Assembly (NCBI RefSeq): GCF_000021945.1
Contig: NC_011831.1
Location: forward strand, 1,026,001 to 1,090,000
DNA from: Chloroflexus aggregans DSM 9485
Lineage (GTDB): Bacteria > Chloroflexota > Chloroflexia > Chloroflexales > Chloroflexaceae
DNA length: 64,000 bases
Direction of reading: 5' to 3'
The notes below the pieces were generated by a model, which had not been told where the DNA came from, did not search any database, and was given only the letters and a program-made list of their open reading frames with translations. Position numbers and translations under genes: made by a program. Positions 1 to 8,869 of the stretch are shown piece by piece; within the stretch, counting starts at the first letter, position 1; each line of letters begins with the position of its first letter.

Positions 1-1
1 G

Positions 2-508
2 CTCTGGTTTGCCCGTGAGGTCTGGCCGCTGGTCCGACAGGAAGTGCCACACGCCCGCGTCGCACTCGTCGGCGCACGACCACCGGCCCCAGTCCGTCAA
101 CTAACCGCCGATCCGGCTATCGACGTGCCCGGCTACGTCGCCGAGCCGCGCCCATACCTCGAACGCACCGCAGCGCTGATCGTTCCGGTTCATGCCGGTG
201 GCGGCATGCGGGTCAAAATACTGGAAGCACTCGCCCGTGGCTTGCCCATCGTCTCAACCACTATCGGGTACGAAGGAATTGACCTCACGCCAGACGAACA
301 TCTGTTAGTCGGCGATACGCCGACAGCTTTTGCCAATGCCGTGATTCGCCTCCTTCGCGATCCTGCACTCGGACGACAATTAGCGGCTCAAGGGCGGCGC
401 GTCGCTGAAGAACGCTACGACTGGCGGGTAGTTTACCCGGCAATCGAGCATCTGTACGCGAACGCACTGCAACGAGCCGGTTCAGCAGTGGCGAGACGGT
501 TATGCTGA
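2..508 (+). CDS. Glycosyltransferase, GT4 type (5' truncated by window)
   Basis: C-terminal half of a GT-B fold (GT4/GT1-like) sugar transferase. The frame is open to the window edge (it reads LWFAREVWPLV before the first internal GTG), so the true start lies outside. The donor-binding half is visible: VALVGARPP, then GYVAEPRPYL, then VPVHAGGGMRVKILEALARG, which is the E-containing nucleotide-sugar motif of GT4 enzymes, and a closing helix AEERYDWRVVYPAIEHL. It overlaps the next glycosyltransferase by 7 bases (ATGCTGA), so the two are translationally coupled. The context is an envelope polysaccharide operon. Acceptor and donor sugars cannot be read from the sequence. Confidence 0.85.
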   Translation, partial: LWFAREVWPLVRQEVPHARVALVGARPPAPVRQLTADPAIDVPGYVAEPRPYLERTAALIVPVHAGGGMRVKILEALARGLPIVSTTIGYEGIDLTPDEHLLVGDTPTAFANAVIRLLRDPALGRQLAAQGRRVAEERYDWRVVYPAIEHLYANALQRAGSAVARRLC

Positions 509-1725
509 AAATACTGTTTGTTGCCCCCTATACACCATCACCGATCCGCGTGCGACCGTATCAGTTTATCCGTCATCTCAGTCAACGCGGACACGCCATT
601 ACGCTCGTGTGTCCGGTTGACAATGACACGGCCTACCATGAACTACGTACCATCTGCCAACGGGTGGTAGCAGTACCTATCCGGCGCATTGATCATTTGT
701 TCGCCTATGCACACGCATTACCGCACAATCTCCCTCTCCAAGCCGCGCATTGCCTCACGCCAGCGATGGTCGCCGCGGTGGCGAACGAGATTCGTTCCGG
801 TGACCATCACATTATCCATATCGAGCACCTACGTGCTGCCGAGATTGTGCGGGCTGCGCTTCACCAATGCGGTGATGGGCCACCAACCCTGCTCGACGCT
901 GTTGACAGTATCAGCCTGCTCTTTGAACGAACGTGGCGACGTGGTACAACCCTGAGTAGCCGAGTGCGAGCACTCATTGACTTGGCCCGTACCCGACGTT
1001 ACGAGGCAGCTTATCCGCAACGCTTCACAGCCATCGCAGTTACATCACCAGAAGACCGGTGGGCACTTACCACCCTTAACACCACCTTGCATAAAGCCGG
1101 AGCAAGCCCGATCATTGTGGCCCCTAACGGCGTTGATCTCACCTACTTCCATCCACCTACCGCCCCTCGTCGCCCCAACCATATCGTCTTCACCGGCAAG
1201 ATGAGCTACCACGCGAACGAGGCTGCTGCCCGTTACCTCATCGAGGAGATTATGCCGCGGGTCTGGGCCGTTCGTCCGCACGTCACCGTGACGTTAGCCG
1301 GCGCCGAACCGGGGCCAAGGCTACGGGCCTATGCCCGCGATCCCCGCGTCACCGTTACCGGGGCCGTCCCCGATTTACGTCCCTATCTGATGCAGGCGAC
1401 ACTCGCCGTTGCTCCTATCCGTTACGGTGTTGGCGTGCAGAACAAAGTGCTTGAAGCAATGGCTACTGCCACGCCGGTGATCACGGCCCGTCAAGCAACC
1501 GTCGCTCTTAGCGCCCATGCTAACCGCGACCTCATCGTAGCGGATGATACTGATGCTTTTGCCCATGCCATTCTCGAACTACTGGTCAATCCCGAACGAT
1601 GTACTGCGCTCGGTCGCGCGGGGCGCAAGTATGTTGAACAACATCACAATTGGCACACAAGTGTCGCTCAGATCGAAATGGGGTATCTGACAGCACTTTC
1701 TGCAACACGAGATCGATCACTATGA
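502..1725 (+). CDS. Glycosyltransferase, GT4 type
   Basis: Complete 407-residue GT-B glycosyltransferase. The N-terminal acceptor domain starts ILFVAPYTPSPIRVRPYQF, a form typical of the PEP-CTERM/EPS-associated 'sugar transferase' group. The C-terminal donor domain has APNGVDLTYFHP, a glycine loop VFTGKMSYHANEAA and the motif GVGVQNKVLEAMATATPV with the conserved Glu. It is a paralogue of the preceding gene, which it overlaps. It is predicted to be cytoplasmic or peripheral, adding a sugar to a lipid-linked glycan. Its stop overlaps the ATG of a 20-codon ORF (1722-1784) that is probably not a gene. Confidence 0.88.
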   Translation: MLKILFVAPYTPSPIRVRPYQFIRHLSQRGHAITLVCPVDNDTAYHELRTICQRVVAVPIRRIDHLFAYAHALPHNLPLQAAHCLTPAMVAAVANEIRSGDHHIIHIEHLRAAEIVRAALHQCGDGPPTLLDAVDSISLLFERTWRRGTTLSSRVRALIDLARTRRYEAAYPQRFTAIAVTSPEDRWALTTLNTTLHKAGASPIIVAPNGVDLTYFHPPTAPRRPNHIVFTGKMSYHANEAAARYLIEEIMPRVWAVRPHVTVTLAGAEPGPRLRAYARDPRVTVTGAVPDLRPYLMQATLAVAPIRYGVGVQNKVLEAMATATPVITARQATVALSAHANRDLIVADDTDAFAHAILELLVNPERCTALGRAGRKYVEQHHNWHTSVAQIEMGYLTALSATRDRSL

Positions 1726-1909
1726 AGAAATCGTCACTAACTGATGGTATGTATTTAGCCCATCTTCATATCATTCCCAGATAATGAAAACATCACAATT
1801 AGGCAGCTAAAACTATCACGATCAAATAACCAGAGCTGTTTTCAATTATTATCTAGCCCTCATGTCATCAATATTCCTGCAAAGCTTACCTGTTTGATAG
1901 GAGCAGGTC

Positions 1910-2665
1910 ATGGCCGAATACAACCTCTCGATCGTCATCCCCTGTTATAACGAAGCTGAAGGCATAACGGCAATGCACGACCGCTTGGCTCAAGCACTGG
2001 CGATTCTACGCAATCGTGGACGGGTACAACTCGTACTGGTTAACGATGGGAGTCACGACGGCACCGGCCAACTGTTGGAACAAACGTTTGGCAATTGGCC
2101 TGATACGGTGATTGTCCATCACGACACGAATCGCGGATTAGGGGCTGCGTTACGCACCGGTTTTACCCATGCCACCGGTCAAGTCATCGTGACATGTGAT
2201 AGCGACGGTACCTACCCCTTTAGTGAAATCCCGGCCCTCCTCGACCGATTGGTACCCGGTGTTGATCTGGTGACAGCCTCACCATACCACACGGGTGGTG
2301 GGGTCGAGAATGTACCGGCATACCGCGTCTTCATCAGCAAAGCAGCCTCACTCTGCTATCGGGTATTGGTCAACCCGCGCATCCACACCTACACCGCAAT
2401 GTTCCGTGCCTGCCGACGCGAGTTGATCGAGAACGTAACCACGCAAGCTGACGGTTTTCTCATGGTAACTGAGTGGCTCGTCGAAGCTTTGCTCAAGGGC
2501 TATCGAGTAGCCGAATACCCGACCACACTACGAGTACGCCAGTACGGACAATCGAAAGCACGGGTATGGCGCATCACCAAAACCCACCTGCGCTATATGG
2601 CCGGGATTGTCCGACGGCGCTTGTTCACCCAACTACGCACCAACGCCTTACCGCGCAGTTGGTAA
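1910..2665 (+). CDS. Glycosyltransferase family 2 (dolichol-phosphate-sugar synthase-like)
   Basis: 251-residue GT-A enzyme. It opens LSIVIPCYNEAEGI, has the nucleotide-binding VNDGSHDGTG, the family stretch NRGLGAALRTGF and a DXD motif, CDSDGTYP (Asp97/Asp99), for metal and nucleotide sugar. The tail KARVWRITKTHLRYM resembles DPM1-type enzymes that charge polyprenyl phosphate. There are no membrane helices, so it is likely peripheral to the inner face of the membrane. The start is preceded by gataggagcaggtc, a good ribosome site. The AT-rich 184-base gap upstream separates it from the GT4 pair and could hold a promoter. The small membrane protein that follows is a plausible flippase partner. 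Confidence 0.88.
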   Translation: MAEYNLSIVIPCYNEAEGITAMHDRLAQALAILRNRGRVQLVLVNDGSHDGTGQLLEQTFGNWPDTVIVHHDTNRGLGAALRTGFTHATGQVIVTCDSDGTYPFSEIPALLDRLVPGVDLVTASPYHTGGGVENVPAYRVFISKAASLCYRVLVNPRIHTYTAMFRACRRELIENVTTQADGFLMVTEWLVEALLKGYRVAEYPTTLRVRQYGQSKARVWRITKTHLRYMAGIVRRRLFTQLRTNALPRSW

Positions 2666-2696
2666 CGCAGGGCCTTGACTTGAATGGGGAGGATGC

Positions 2697-3149
2697 ATGC
2701 AACAGGTTGAAGAGCGACCGATCGTCGCCGTATTGCCGACCGACAAGCGAGAAGAGCGACCGCCACGAAAGGGCAAAATAGCTATGAGTACGATAATGCT
2801 GATTTTGATTGCTACAGCACTAGGTGTGATCGGTCAGATGATGTTGAAGCAGGGTATGGGTGTTATGGGGCCATTAGCGCTTAGCCTCGAGACTGCACCG
2901 AGCATTGTGGTACGGATTATCACCTCGCCTATGGTGATCGGCGGTCTCCTCGTCTATGGAATTGGCACCTTTTTCTGGCTGATCACCCTCTCACGGATCG
3001 AACTCAGCGTCGCCTATCCCTTTGTCAGCTTAAACCACATCATTATCTTTCTCTTGGCCTGGCTTGTCTTACATGAACAAGTCAATCCATTACGTGCTGC
3101 CGGCGTCATCGTCATCTGCGCCGGGATGTTGATGGTAGCCCGCTCATAA
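2697..3149 (+). CDS. Small EamA/SMR-like multi-helix membrane protein
   Basis: 150 residues with a charged N-terminal tail of about 29 residues, then four predicted helices. The first is MLILIATALGVIGQMMLKQG, and the last ends AAGVIVICAGMLMVARS. This is the size and layout of small EamA or SMR transporters, including ArnE/ArnF-type subunits that flip undecaprenyl-phosphate sugars. Placed directly after a DPM1-like GT2, a role in moving a polyprenyl-linked sugar is plausible inference. The start at 2697 follows gggagg closely; an internal ATG at 2784 (MSTIMLIL) would give a 121-residue four-helix protein and is a real alternative. Confidence 0.7.
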   Translation: MQQVEERPIVAVLPTDKREERPPRKGKIAMSTIMLILIATALGVIGQMMLKQGMGVMGPLALSLETAPSIVVRIITSPMVIGGLLVYGIGTFFWLITLSRIELSVAYPFVSLNHIIIFLLAWLVLHEQVNPLRAAGVIVICAGMLMVARS

Positions 3150-3192
3150 CGTTGAGGATATACCTATTTGCTGTCTGTAGGGGGGAGGGATC

Positions 3193-3801
3193 ATGCACAG
3201 CTTAGCAAGCTACTTTGAACAGATGAGCCAAACACTGGAGCAGTTACCACTCCAGACACTTCAGCGTGTGGCGAATGCACTGTGGGAAGCGTATCAACGT
3301 GATGCTACCATTTTTGTATGCGGAAACGGCGGCAGTGCGGCGACTGCTTCACACTTCGCTTGTGATCTGGCAAAATGGACAATCAAGCCATCAGCCCGTC
3401 GTGTCCGGGCACTTGCCCTCACCGATAACATTCCCCTTATCACGGCCTGGTCGAACGATCAAGGGTATGCCGACATTTTTGTCGAACAATTACAGGCGCT
3501 GTATCGTCCGGGTGACATGATCGTCGCCATATCGGGCAGCGGTAATTCACCAAACGTTATTCGTGCCGTCGAGTGGGGCAACACGGTCGGTGCCGTCACC
3601 GTTGGTTTGACCGGATTTGACGGTGGTAAGCTCTACCGAATCGCTCAAATCGGCTTGCATGTGAATAACCGGTTTATGCCGCAGGTAGAAGATATTCACA
3701 GCACGATCTGCCATGCACTCGCCGTCAATTTAGGCCGCCAGATTGAGGAATCGCTCCAAGTGGGCACCTTGCAAGAGCTTGCGGTAGGAGGCTCGTTATG
3801 A
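3193..3801 (+). CDS. SIS-domain phosphosugar isomerase (GmhA/DiaA-like)
   Basis: 202-residue SIS protein. The phosphate-binding loop is CGNGGSAATASHFACDL (residues 43-59), the second SIS motif is AISGSGNSPNVIRAVEWGN, and the C-terminal helix QVEDIHSTICHAL is typical of sedoheptulose-7-phosphate isomerase GmhA and its relatives. The length matches GmhA. No heptose kinase or epimerase is seen nearby, so the sugar is uncertain. A strong ribosome site (gggggaggga) precedes the ATG, and the stop overlaps the next ATG (ATGA), coupling it to the aminotransferase. Confidence 0.85.
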   Translation: MHSLASYFEQMSQTLEQLPLQTLQRVANALWEAYQRDATIFVCGNGGSAATASHFACDLAKWTIKPSARRVRALALTDNIPLITAWSNDQGYADIFVEQLQALYRPGDMIVAISGSGNSPNVIRAVEWGNTVGAVTVGLTGFDGGKLYRIAQIGLHVNNRFMPQVEDIHSTICHALAVNLGRQIEESLQVGTLQELAVGGSL

Positions 3802-4895
3802 TCCCGGTTGCCCGTCCTCTGATCGGTCGTGAAGAAGAAGAAGCTGTACTGGCCGTGCTGCGATCAGGCATTATCGCGCAGGGGCCGGAAGTAGAACAGT
3901 TCGAGACCGAATTTGCCGCCGTGTGTGGTACCCGCTATGCCGTGGCGGTTACGAATGGTACTGCTGCACTCTATCTTGCACTACTAGCCCACAATATTGG
4001 GCCAGGCGACGAAGTGATTACAACGCCGTTTAGCTTTGTTGCTACCGCCAACAGCATTCTAATGACCGGCGCAACCCCGGTGTTCGTCGATATTGATCCA
4101 CAGACCTACAACCTCAACCCCGATCTGATTCCGGCGGCAATCACACCACGCACACGAGCAATTATGCCGGTGCATTTGTACGGTCAACCGGCCGATATGG
4201 CGCCGATTATGGAACTTGCGCGACGCTATCACCTCGCCGTGATCGAGGATGCAGCGCAAGCGATCGGTGCAACCTACCGTGGGCAGCCGGTCGGTAGTTT
4301 TGGTGTGGGCTGCTTCTCACTCTACGCCACCAAGAATATTACGAGCGGTGAAGGGGGGATGATCACGACCAACGATCCGGCCATCGCCGAACGACTCCGT
4401 TTATTACGCAATCACGGCAGTCGGGTGCGTTATTACCACGAAATGCTCGGTTACAACTTCCGTATGACCGATGTGCTTGCAGCCATCGGGCGCGCACAAT
4501 TGGCAAAGTGTGACCGATTTACCCACCGGCGGATTGCCAACGCGGCGTTTCTCAGCCAGCACATCAACCACCCGACAGTGATCACACCCTTTGTACGGCC
4601 TGATGTCCGGCACGTCTTCCACCAATACACCATTCGCGTGATCGGTGATCGGGATGCGGCCATACAGCAGTTAAGCGCTGCCGGCGTAGGCACGGCGATT
4701 TTCTACCCGTTGCCAATCCCACAACAACCTTTGTACCGTCAATTGGGGATCGAAGCCGAAACGCCGGTCACCGACCGCGTTGCCCGCGAGATTATCGCGC
4801 TGCCGGTGCATCCGGGATTGAGTGAAGAGGATCTGCATCAGATTGCGACCGCAGTCAATGAGCTACAAATACGCGAGCCGGCGCTAACCATCTAA
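3798..4895 (+). CDS. DegT/DnrJ/EryC1/StrS family PLP aminotransferase
   Basis: 365-residue sugar aminotransferase (fold type I). Visible landmarks are VTNGTAALYLAL, the PLP pyridine-N aspartate in IEDAAQA (Asp151) and the Schiff-base lysine in YATKNITSGEGG (Lys179). The later NFRMTDVLAAIGRAQL is diagnostic of the family. It probably converts a nucleotide-linked keto-sugar to an amino sugar for the envelope glycan made by this operon. The ATG overlaps the upstream stop by 4 bases. The exact substrate cannot be read. Confidence 0.92.
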   Translation: MIPVARPLIGREEEEAVLAVLRSGIIAQGPEVEQFETEFAAVCGTRYAVAVTNGTAALYLALLAHNIGPGDEVITTPFSFVATANSILMTGATPVFVDIDPQTYNLNPDLIPAAITPRTRAIMPVHLYGQPADMAPIMELARRYHLAVIEDAAQAIGATYRGQPVGSFGVGCFSLYATKNITSGEGGMITTNDPAIAERLRLLRNHGSRVRYYHEMLGYNFRMTDVLAAIGRAQLAKCDRFTHRRIANAAFLSQHINHPTVITPFVRPDVRHVFHQYTIRVIGDRDAAIQQLSAAGVGTAIFYPLPIPQQPLYRQLGIEAETPVTDRVAREIIALPVHPGLSEEDLHQIATAVNELQIREPALTI

Positions 4896-4919
4896 CACTG
4901 CATAAAAAAGGGGGGGGAA

Positions 4920-6266
4920 ATGATTGACATCATCGGTGGGGGCATTTTAGGCCTCACCCTTGCTTACGAGTTGATCAAACGCGGGACATCGGTGCGTGTG
5001 TGGGAGCGAGCGCCAACCCTTGGTGGGTTGATGGGGCGCACACGGTTCAACGAACTCGGCGGAATGGAGTGCGACCGCTACTACCACGCAATCCTGAGCA
5101 GCGATCGCACGCTTATGGGTCTGTTTGACGAACTAGGCCTGCGCCACCGACTTCGCTACACCGCGACAAAGATGGGCTTTTACCACAACGGCACCATCTA
5201 TCCGATGTCAACCCCGCTGGAGTTTCTCCGTTTTCCACCACTGCGCCTGATCGACCGTCTCCGCCTGGCCTACACCATTCTCGCGTGCCGCCGGATTACC
5301 GATTGGCGTCAACTTGAACAGATACCGGTGGCCGAGTGGCTCACCCGTCTTAGTGGGGAACGTACCGTCCGCCACGTGTGGGCACCGTTACTGCGCGCCA
5401 AATTCGATGGCGATTACAGCCGCATCCCGGCGACGTACATCTGGTCGCGGCTCGTGCGCACGACCGATACACGGACAAAGGGCGGTAGCCAAGAGCTGAT
5501 GTGCTACCTGCCTAATGGCTATCAAGAGCTGATCGATGCCTTGGCTGCGGCGATCCGACAGCACGGCGGGCAGATCGAGCTAAATACCACAATTGACACG
5601 ATTCAGATTGTTGATGGTCACGTCAGTGGGTTGGTTGTTAACGGGTACGAGATACCGACAACAAACGTCGTCATCACCGCGCAAACACCGATTGCGCGTC
5701 GTTTACTCCCATCGGCTGCTGCCGCCGTCGCGCAGCGCTGGGGACAACTCGATGAGTTTCTCGGTATCGTCTGTGTGCTGCTGGTTTTGCGCCGTCGTCT
5801 TACTCCGTACTATACCCTCAATATCACCGATGAGCGCATCCCCTTTACCGGCGTCATCGAGACGACGAATCTGATCAATCCACAGTACGTAGGCGGCTAC
5901 CACCTCGTCTACTTGCCGAAATACGTCGCTGCAACTAGCCCCTTCGCCCGTATGGCCGACGATGAGTTACGCACCGTCTTTCTCGGTTATTTGCGACAAA
6001 TGTTTCCCGATTTACGCGATGAAGATATCGCAGCGATCCGGATCGGACGTGAACGGTATGTGGAACCGATTCATCCTATTGGCGCAACCAACCTGATACC
6101 ACCACTAACTACCGAGATCGACGGTCTCTTCCTCGCCAATACCGGCCAAATCTACCCTCAATTGACCAACGGTGAGTCGGTTTGTACCTTTGCGCGATCG
6201 GTAGCAGCCCGATTGTCATCACGATTAGTTCAGGGAACGCCATCGACTCTTCTAACACGAATGTGA
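4920..6266 (+). CDS. FAD-dependent amine oxidase/protoporphyrinogen-oxidase-like protein
   Basis: 448 residues with an N-terminal dinucleotide fold, IIGGGILGLTLAYELIKRG, followed by WERAPTLGGLMGRTRF, as in the amine oxidase/UDP-galactopyranose mutase superfamily. The C-terminal FAD strand is present near GLFLANTGQIYPQLTNGES. Homologues of this form sit in polysaccharide clusters, often annotated as NAD(P)/FAD-dependent oxidoreductase. Context suggests it acts on a sugar or polyprenyl intermediate rather than on porphyrins; that is inference. A purine-rich ribosome site (aaaaaaggggggggaa) precedes the ATG. Confidence 0.8.
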   Translation: MIDIIGGGILGLTLAYELIKRGTSVRVWERAPTLGGLMGRTRFNELGGMECDRYYHAILSSDRTLMGLFDELGLRHRLRYTATKMGFYHNGTIYPMSTPLEFLRFPPLRLIDRLRLAYTILACRRITDWRQLEQIPVAEWLTRLSGERTVRHVWAPLLRAKFDGDYSRIPATYIWSRLVRTTDTRTKGGSQELMCYLPNGYQELIDALAAAIRQHGGQIELNTTIDTIQIVDGHVSGLVVNGYEIPTTNVVITAQTPIARRLLPSAAAAVAQRWGQLDEFLGIVCVLLVLRRRLTPYYTLNITDERIPFTGVIETTNLINPQYVGGYHLVYLPKYVAATSPFARMADDELRTVFLGYLRQMFPDLRDEDIAAIRIGRERYVEPIHPIGATNLIPPLTTEIDGLFLANTGQIYPQLTNGESVCTFARSVAARLSSRLVQGTPSTLLTRM

Positions 6267-6274
6267 GGCAACCT

Positions 6275-7744
6275 ATGAGCTTGACCAGCGTCGAACTAAA
6301 AGCTAACAGTTCTGAGCGGATCGGATGGCAATTCCATCGTCTCGCCTTAATCGGTGCGCTCATAGTCGGTGATGCCTTCATCGTGACCGTTAGTTTTGTA
6401 CTTGCCTATGTCGTGCGATTTTTGATCAATCTACCCTTCTTTAACGAAGGTGCGATGCAGCCGGAATTTTATACGCTGCTGATTATGATGTTGGTCCCAT
6501 GCTGGAGCGCACTGTTTGCCGTATATCACCTCTACGATGACAAGCTGTTGTTCAACGGCACCCAAGAGTACCAACAAATTACCAACGCTACGAGCATGGG
6601 TATGCTCATTGTCGTTCTCCTCACCTTCTTCTGGGACAACCTTGTGGTAGCGCGCGGTTGGTTGCTCCTCAGTTGGTTCCTCTCGCTGAGTCTGATGACC
6701 CTGTGGCGCTTCGGTGTTCGTCGGTTTGTTTACCGACTGCGGAAACACGGTCACTTGCACAAACGAGTCCTGATTATCGGCGCCACTGAGGAGGGTCAGG
6801 CAATTGCCGAGCAGCTTTTGGCCGAGAAACGCGCCGGTGCAACTATCGTTGGCTTTATCGATAACACGCTACCGGTGGGCAGCAATGTAGGGCATGGTAA
6901 GGTGAAGGTTCTAGGTACCACCGGTGATTTTACCCAATTGGTCCAACAGAACAACATTGAGGCAATCATTATTGCCGATACAAACCTGATCCGTGAGCAG
7001 CTCATTACCATCAACGGTGCAATGGATGTGCTCAGCCGATTGGAGGTTATGCTCGCCCCTGGCCTTTTCGATCTCTTAACCATTGGGGTACAGGTCCGCG
7101 AGCAGGGTGCGGTGCCACTGCTCAGCCTGAACAAAACGCGCATTACCGGACTGCACGCCATCGGTAAAAAGATCGTCGACGTGGTGGGCGCGTTGGTAGG
7201 CCTGATTCTACTGTCTCCACTCTTGATCTGCGTCGCGATTGCCATCAAATTGGATAGTCCGGGTCCGATCATCTACCGGCGGCGCGTTATTGGGGTCGGC
7301 TATCGTGAGTTTTCCGCCTTTAAGTTTCGCACGATGTACATCGATGGCGACCGGCGACTAACACCAGAACAACGCGCCGAGTTGGCCCAGAAGGGAAAAT
7401 TGATCGACGATCCGCGGATTACGCGCGTGGGCAAGTGGCTGCGGCGCACGAGTATCGATGAATTACCGCAACTCCTCAATGTCTTGCTCGGCCAGATGAG
7501 CCTTGTCGGACCACGAATGATCACCGCCGGCGAGATGCATCATTTTGGGCGTTGGCAGCACAATCTGCTCACGGTCCGACCCGGTTTAACCGGCCTCTGG
7601 CAGATCAGTGGGCGAAGCAATCTTGGCTACGCCGACCGTGTGCGACTCGATATGCACTACATCCGCAACTATTCGATCTGGCTCGATCTATTCATTATCT
7701 ACCGTACTATCCCGGTCTTGCTGAAGGGAGAAGGCGCCTACTAG
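6275..7744 (+). CDS. Polyprenyl glycosylphosphotransferase (WbaP/CpsE type)
   Basis: 489-residue initiating sugar-1-phosphate transferase. It has four to five N-terminal helices, then a Rossmann-like CoA-binding segment (VLIIGATEEGQAIAEQLL), one further helix (VGALVGLILLSPLLICVAIA) and the conserved catalytic domain: FKFRTMYIDGD, RTSIDELPQLLNVLLGQMSL, VRPGLTGLWQISGRS. It would transfer sugar-1-phosphate to undecaprenyl phosphate, the first step of the glycan. The start at 6275 is chosen because it follows a GAGG ribosome site just after the upstream stop; an upstream TTG at 6182 would lie deep within the previous gene. Confidence 0.92.
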   Translation: MSLTSVELKANSSERIGWQFHRLALIGALIVGDAFIVTVSFVLAYVVRFLINLPFFNEGAMQPEFYTLLIMMLVPCWSALFAVYHLYDDKLLFNGTQEYQQITNATSMGMLIVVLLTFFWDNLVVARGWLLLSWFLSLSLMTLWRFGVRRFVYRLRKHGHLHKRVLIIGATEEGQAIAEQLLAEKRAGATIVGFIDNTLPVGSNVGHGKVKVLGTTGDFTQLVQQNNIEAIIIADTNLIREQLITINGAMDVLSRLEVMLAPGLFDLLTIGVQVREQGAVPLLSLNKTRITGLHAIGKKIVDVVGALVGLILLSPLLICVAIAIKLDSPGPIIYRRRVIGVGYREFSAFKFRTMYIDGDRRLTPEQRAELAQKGKLIDDPRITRVGKWLRRTSIDELPQLLNVLLGQMSLVGPRMITAGEMHHFGRWQHNLLTVRPGLTGLWQISGRSNLGYADRVRLDMHYIRNYSIWLDLFIIYRTIPVLLKGEGAY

Positions 7745-7766
7745 CAACGTTGTGGGGGAGGGAACT

Positions 7767-8801
7767 ATGACGTCACACACATTACGAGCAGCGGTGATCG
7801 GAGTGGGGAGTATGGGGCGTAATCACGCCCGGGTCTATGCCAGTTTACCGGGAGTAGAACTGGCTGCGGTGTGTGACACCAATTATGCCGCAGCCAGTAA
7901 TCTTGCGAATATCTACCGTTGTCGCATTTACACCGATTACCACGAGATGTTGGCAAATGAAGATTTAGATCTTGTTTCAGTCGTGGTACCGACGAAGTAT
8001 CATTTTGCCTTGGCAGAAGCTGTGATCGCCCACGGTGTACACGTTCTGATCGAAAAGCCGATTGCCGCAACGGTTGAACAGGGCTGGATGTTGATCGAGG
8101 CAGCGCGCCGGCAAGGTGTTCTGCTCACGGTTGGTCATATTGAGCGCTTTAATCCGGCGATCATCGCGCTCAAAGAGCAGCTTCAGAACCACGAACTCGG
8201 CAACCTATTTCAGATTATGTCACGTCGAGTCGGTCCCTTTCCGGCACGCATTATGGATGTAGGGGTAGTGATCGATCTGGCAACACACGAGATCGACATT
8301 CTCAACTACCTGATCGGCTCGCCAATTGTACGAATGCACGTCGAACTCCACCGGCACCTGCACCAAAGCCACGAAGATATGCTATCGGCACTCTTGCGGT
8401 TTGAGAACGGGATGATCGGCATGCTCGATATCAACTGGCTCACACCGACCAAGATCCGTGAACTGAGTGTCGTTGGTGAGCGCGGGATGTTCGTCGCCAA
8501 TTATCTCACGCAAGACCTGACCTTCTATGAAAACGATGCGTGTCAAGGCCGTGCATGGCCCGAATTGGCGTTGATCGGGGTTAGTGAAGGTCGTAGCATT
8601 CGGTTGAAAGTACCACGCCGCGAACCACTATACGAAGAGTTACGAAGCTTCTGTGAGGCAGTTCGCTACGGAACCGAACCGGTTGTGAGCGGTGAGGCAG
8701 GTGTGAATGCGCTCGCAATTGCCAATCAGATGGTCGAGATTGGCTTGCGTGACCAACCGGCAGCCCGCCTGATCGAACGTGCATTAGCGGTGGGCGGGTG
8801 A
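7767..8801 (+). CDS. Gfo/Idh/MocA family oxidoreductase
   Basis: 344-residue NAD(P)-dependent sugar dehydrogenase. The N-terminal Rossmann motif is VIGVGSMGRNHARVYASLPG; the family EKP motif is in VLIEKPIAATVEQG; the substrate-domain His is in DLATHEIDILNYL. WlbA-type enzymes of this family oxidise UDP-sugars at C3 before amination, which would fit the DegT aminotransferase upstream (inference). The ATG at 7767 follows gggggaggga; a GTG at 7752 only adds MGEGT. This is the last gene of the glycan operon and is followed by a strong hairpin. Confidence 0.9.
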   Translation: MTSHTLRAAVIGVGSMGRNHARVYASLPGVELAAVCDTNYAAASNLANIYRCRIYTDYHEMLANEDLDLVSVVVPTKYHFALAEAVIAHGVHVLIEKPIAATVEQGWMLIEAARRQGVLLTVGHIERFNPAIIALKEQLQNHELGNLFQIMSRRVGPFPARIMDVGVVIDLATHEIDILNYLIGSPIVRMHVELHRHLHQSHEDMLSALLRFENGMIGMLDINWLTPTKIRELSVVGERGMFVANYLTQDLTFYENDACQGRAWPELALIGVSEGRSIRLKVPRREPLYEELRSFCEAVRYGTEPVVSGEAGVNALAIANQMVEIGLRDQPAARLIERALAVGG

Positions 8802-8830
8802 TGTCTCGCCGAGATGCTGATCATCGGCAT

Positions 8831-8862
8831 GAGCGGACAGATTGTCGCCGTTCTGTCCGCTC
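8831..8862. terminator. Hairpin between convergent genes
   Basis: Perfect 10-base inverted repeat GAGCGGACAG / CTGTCCGCTC with a 12-base loop, in the 68-base gap between the convergent oxidoreductase (+) and acyl-CoA ligase (-). There is no strong T-run on either side, so it is a likely bidirectional transcript end rather than a textbook intrinsic terminator. Confidence 0.6.
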
Positions 8863-8869
8863 GTCATTC

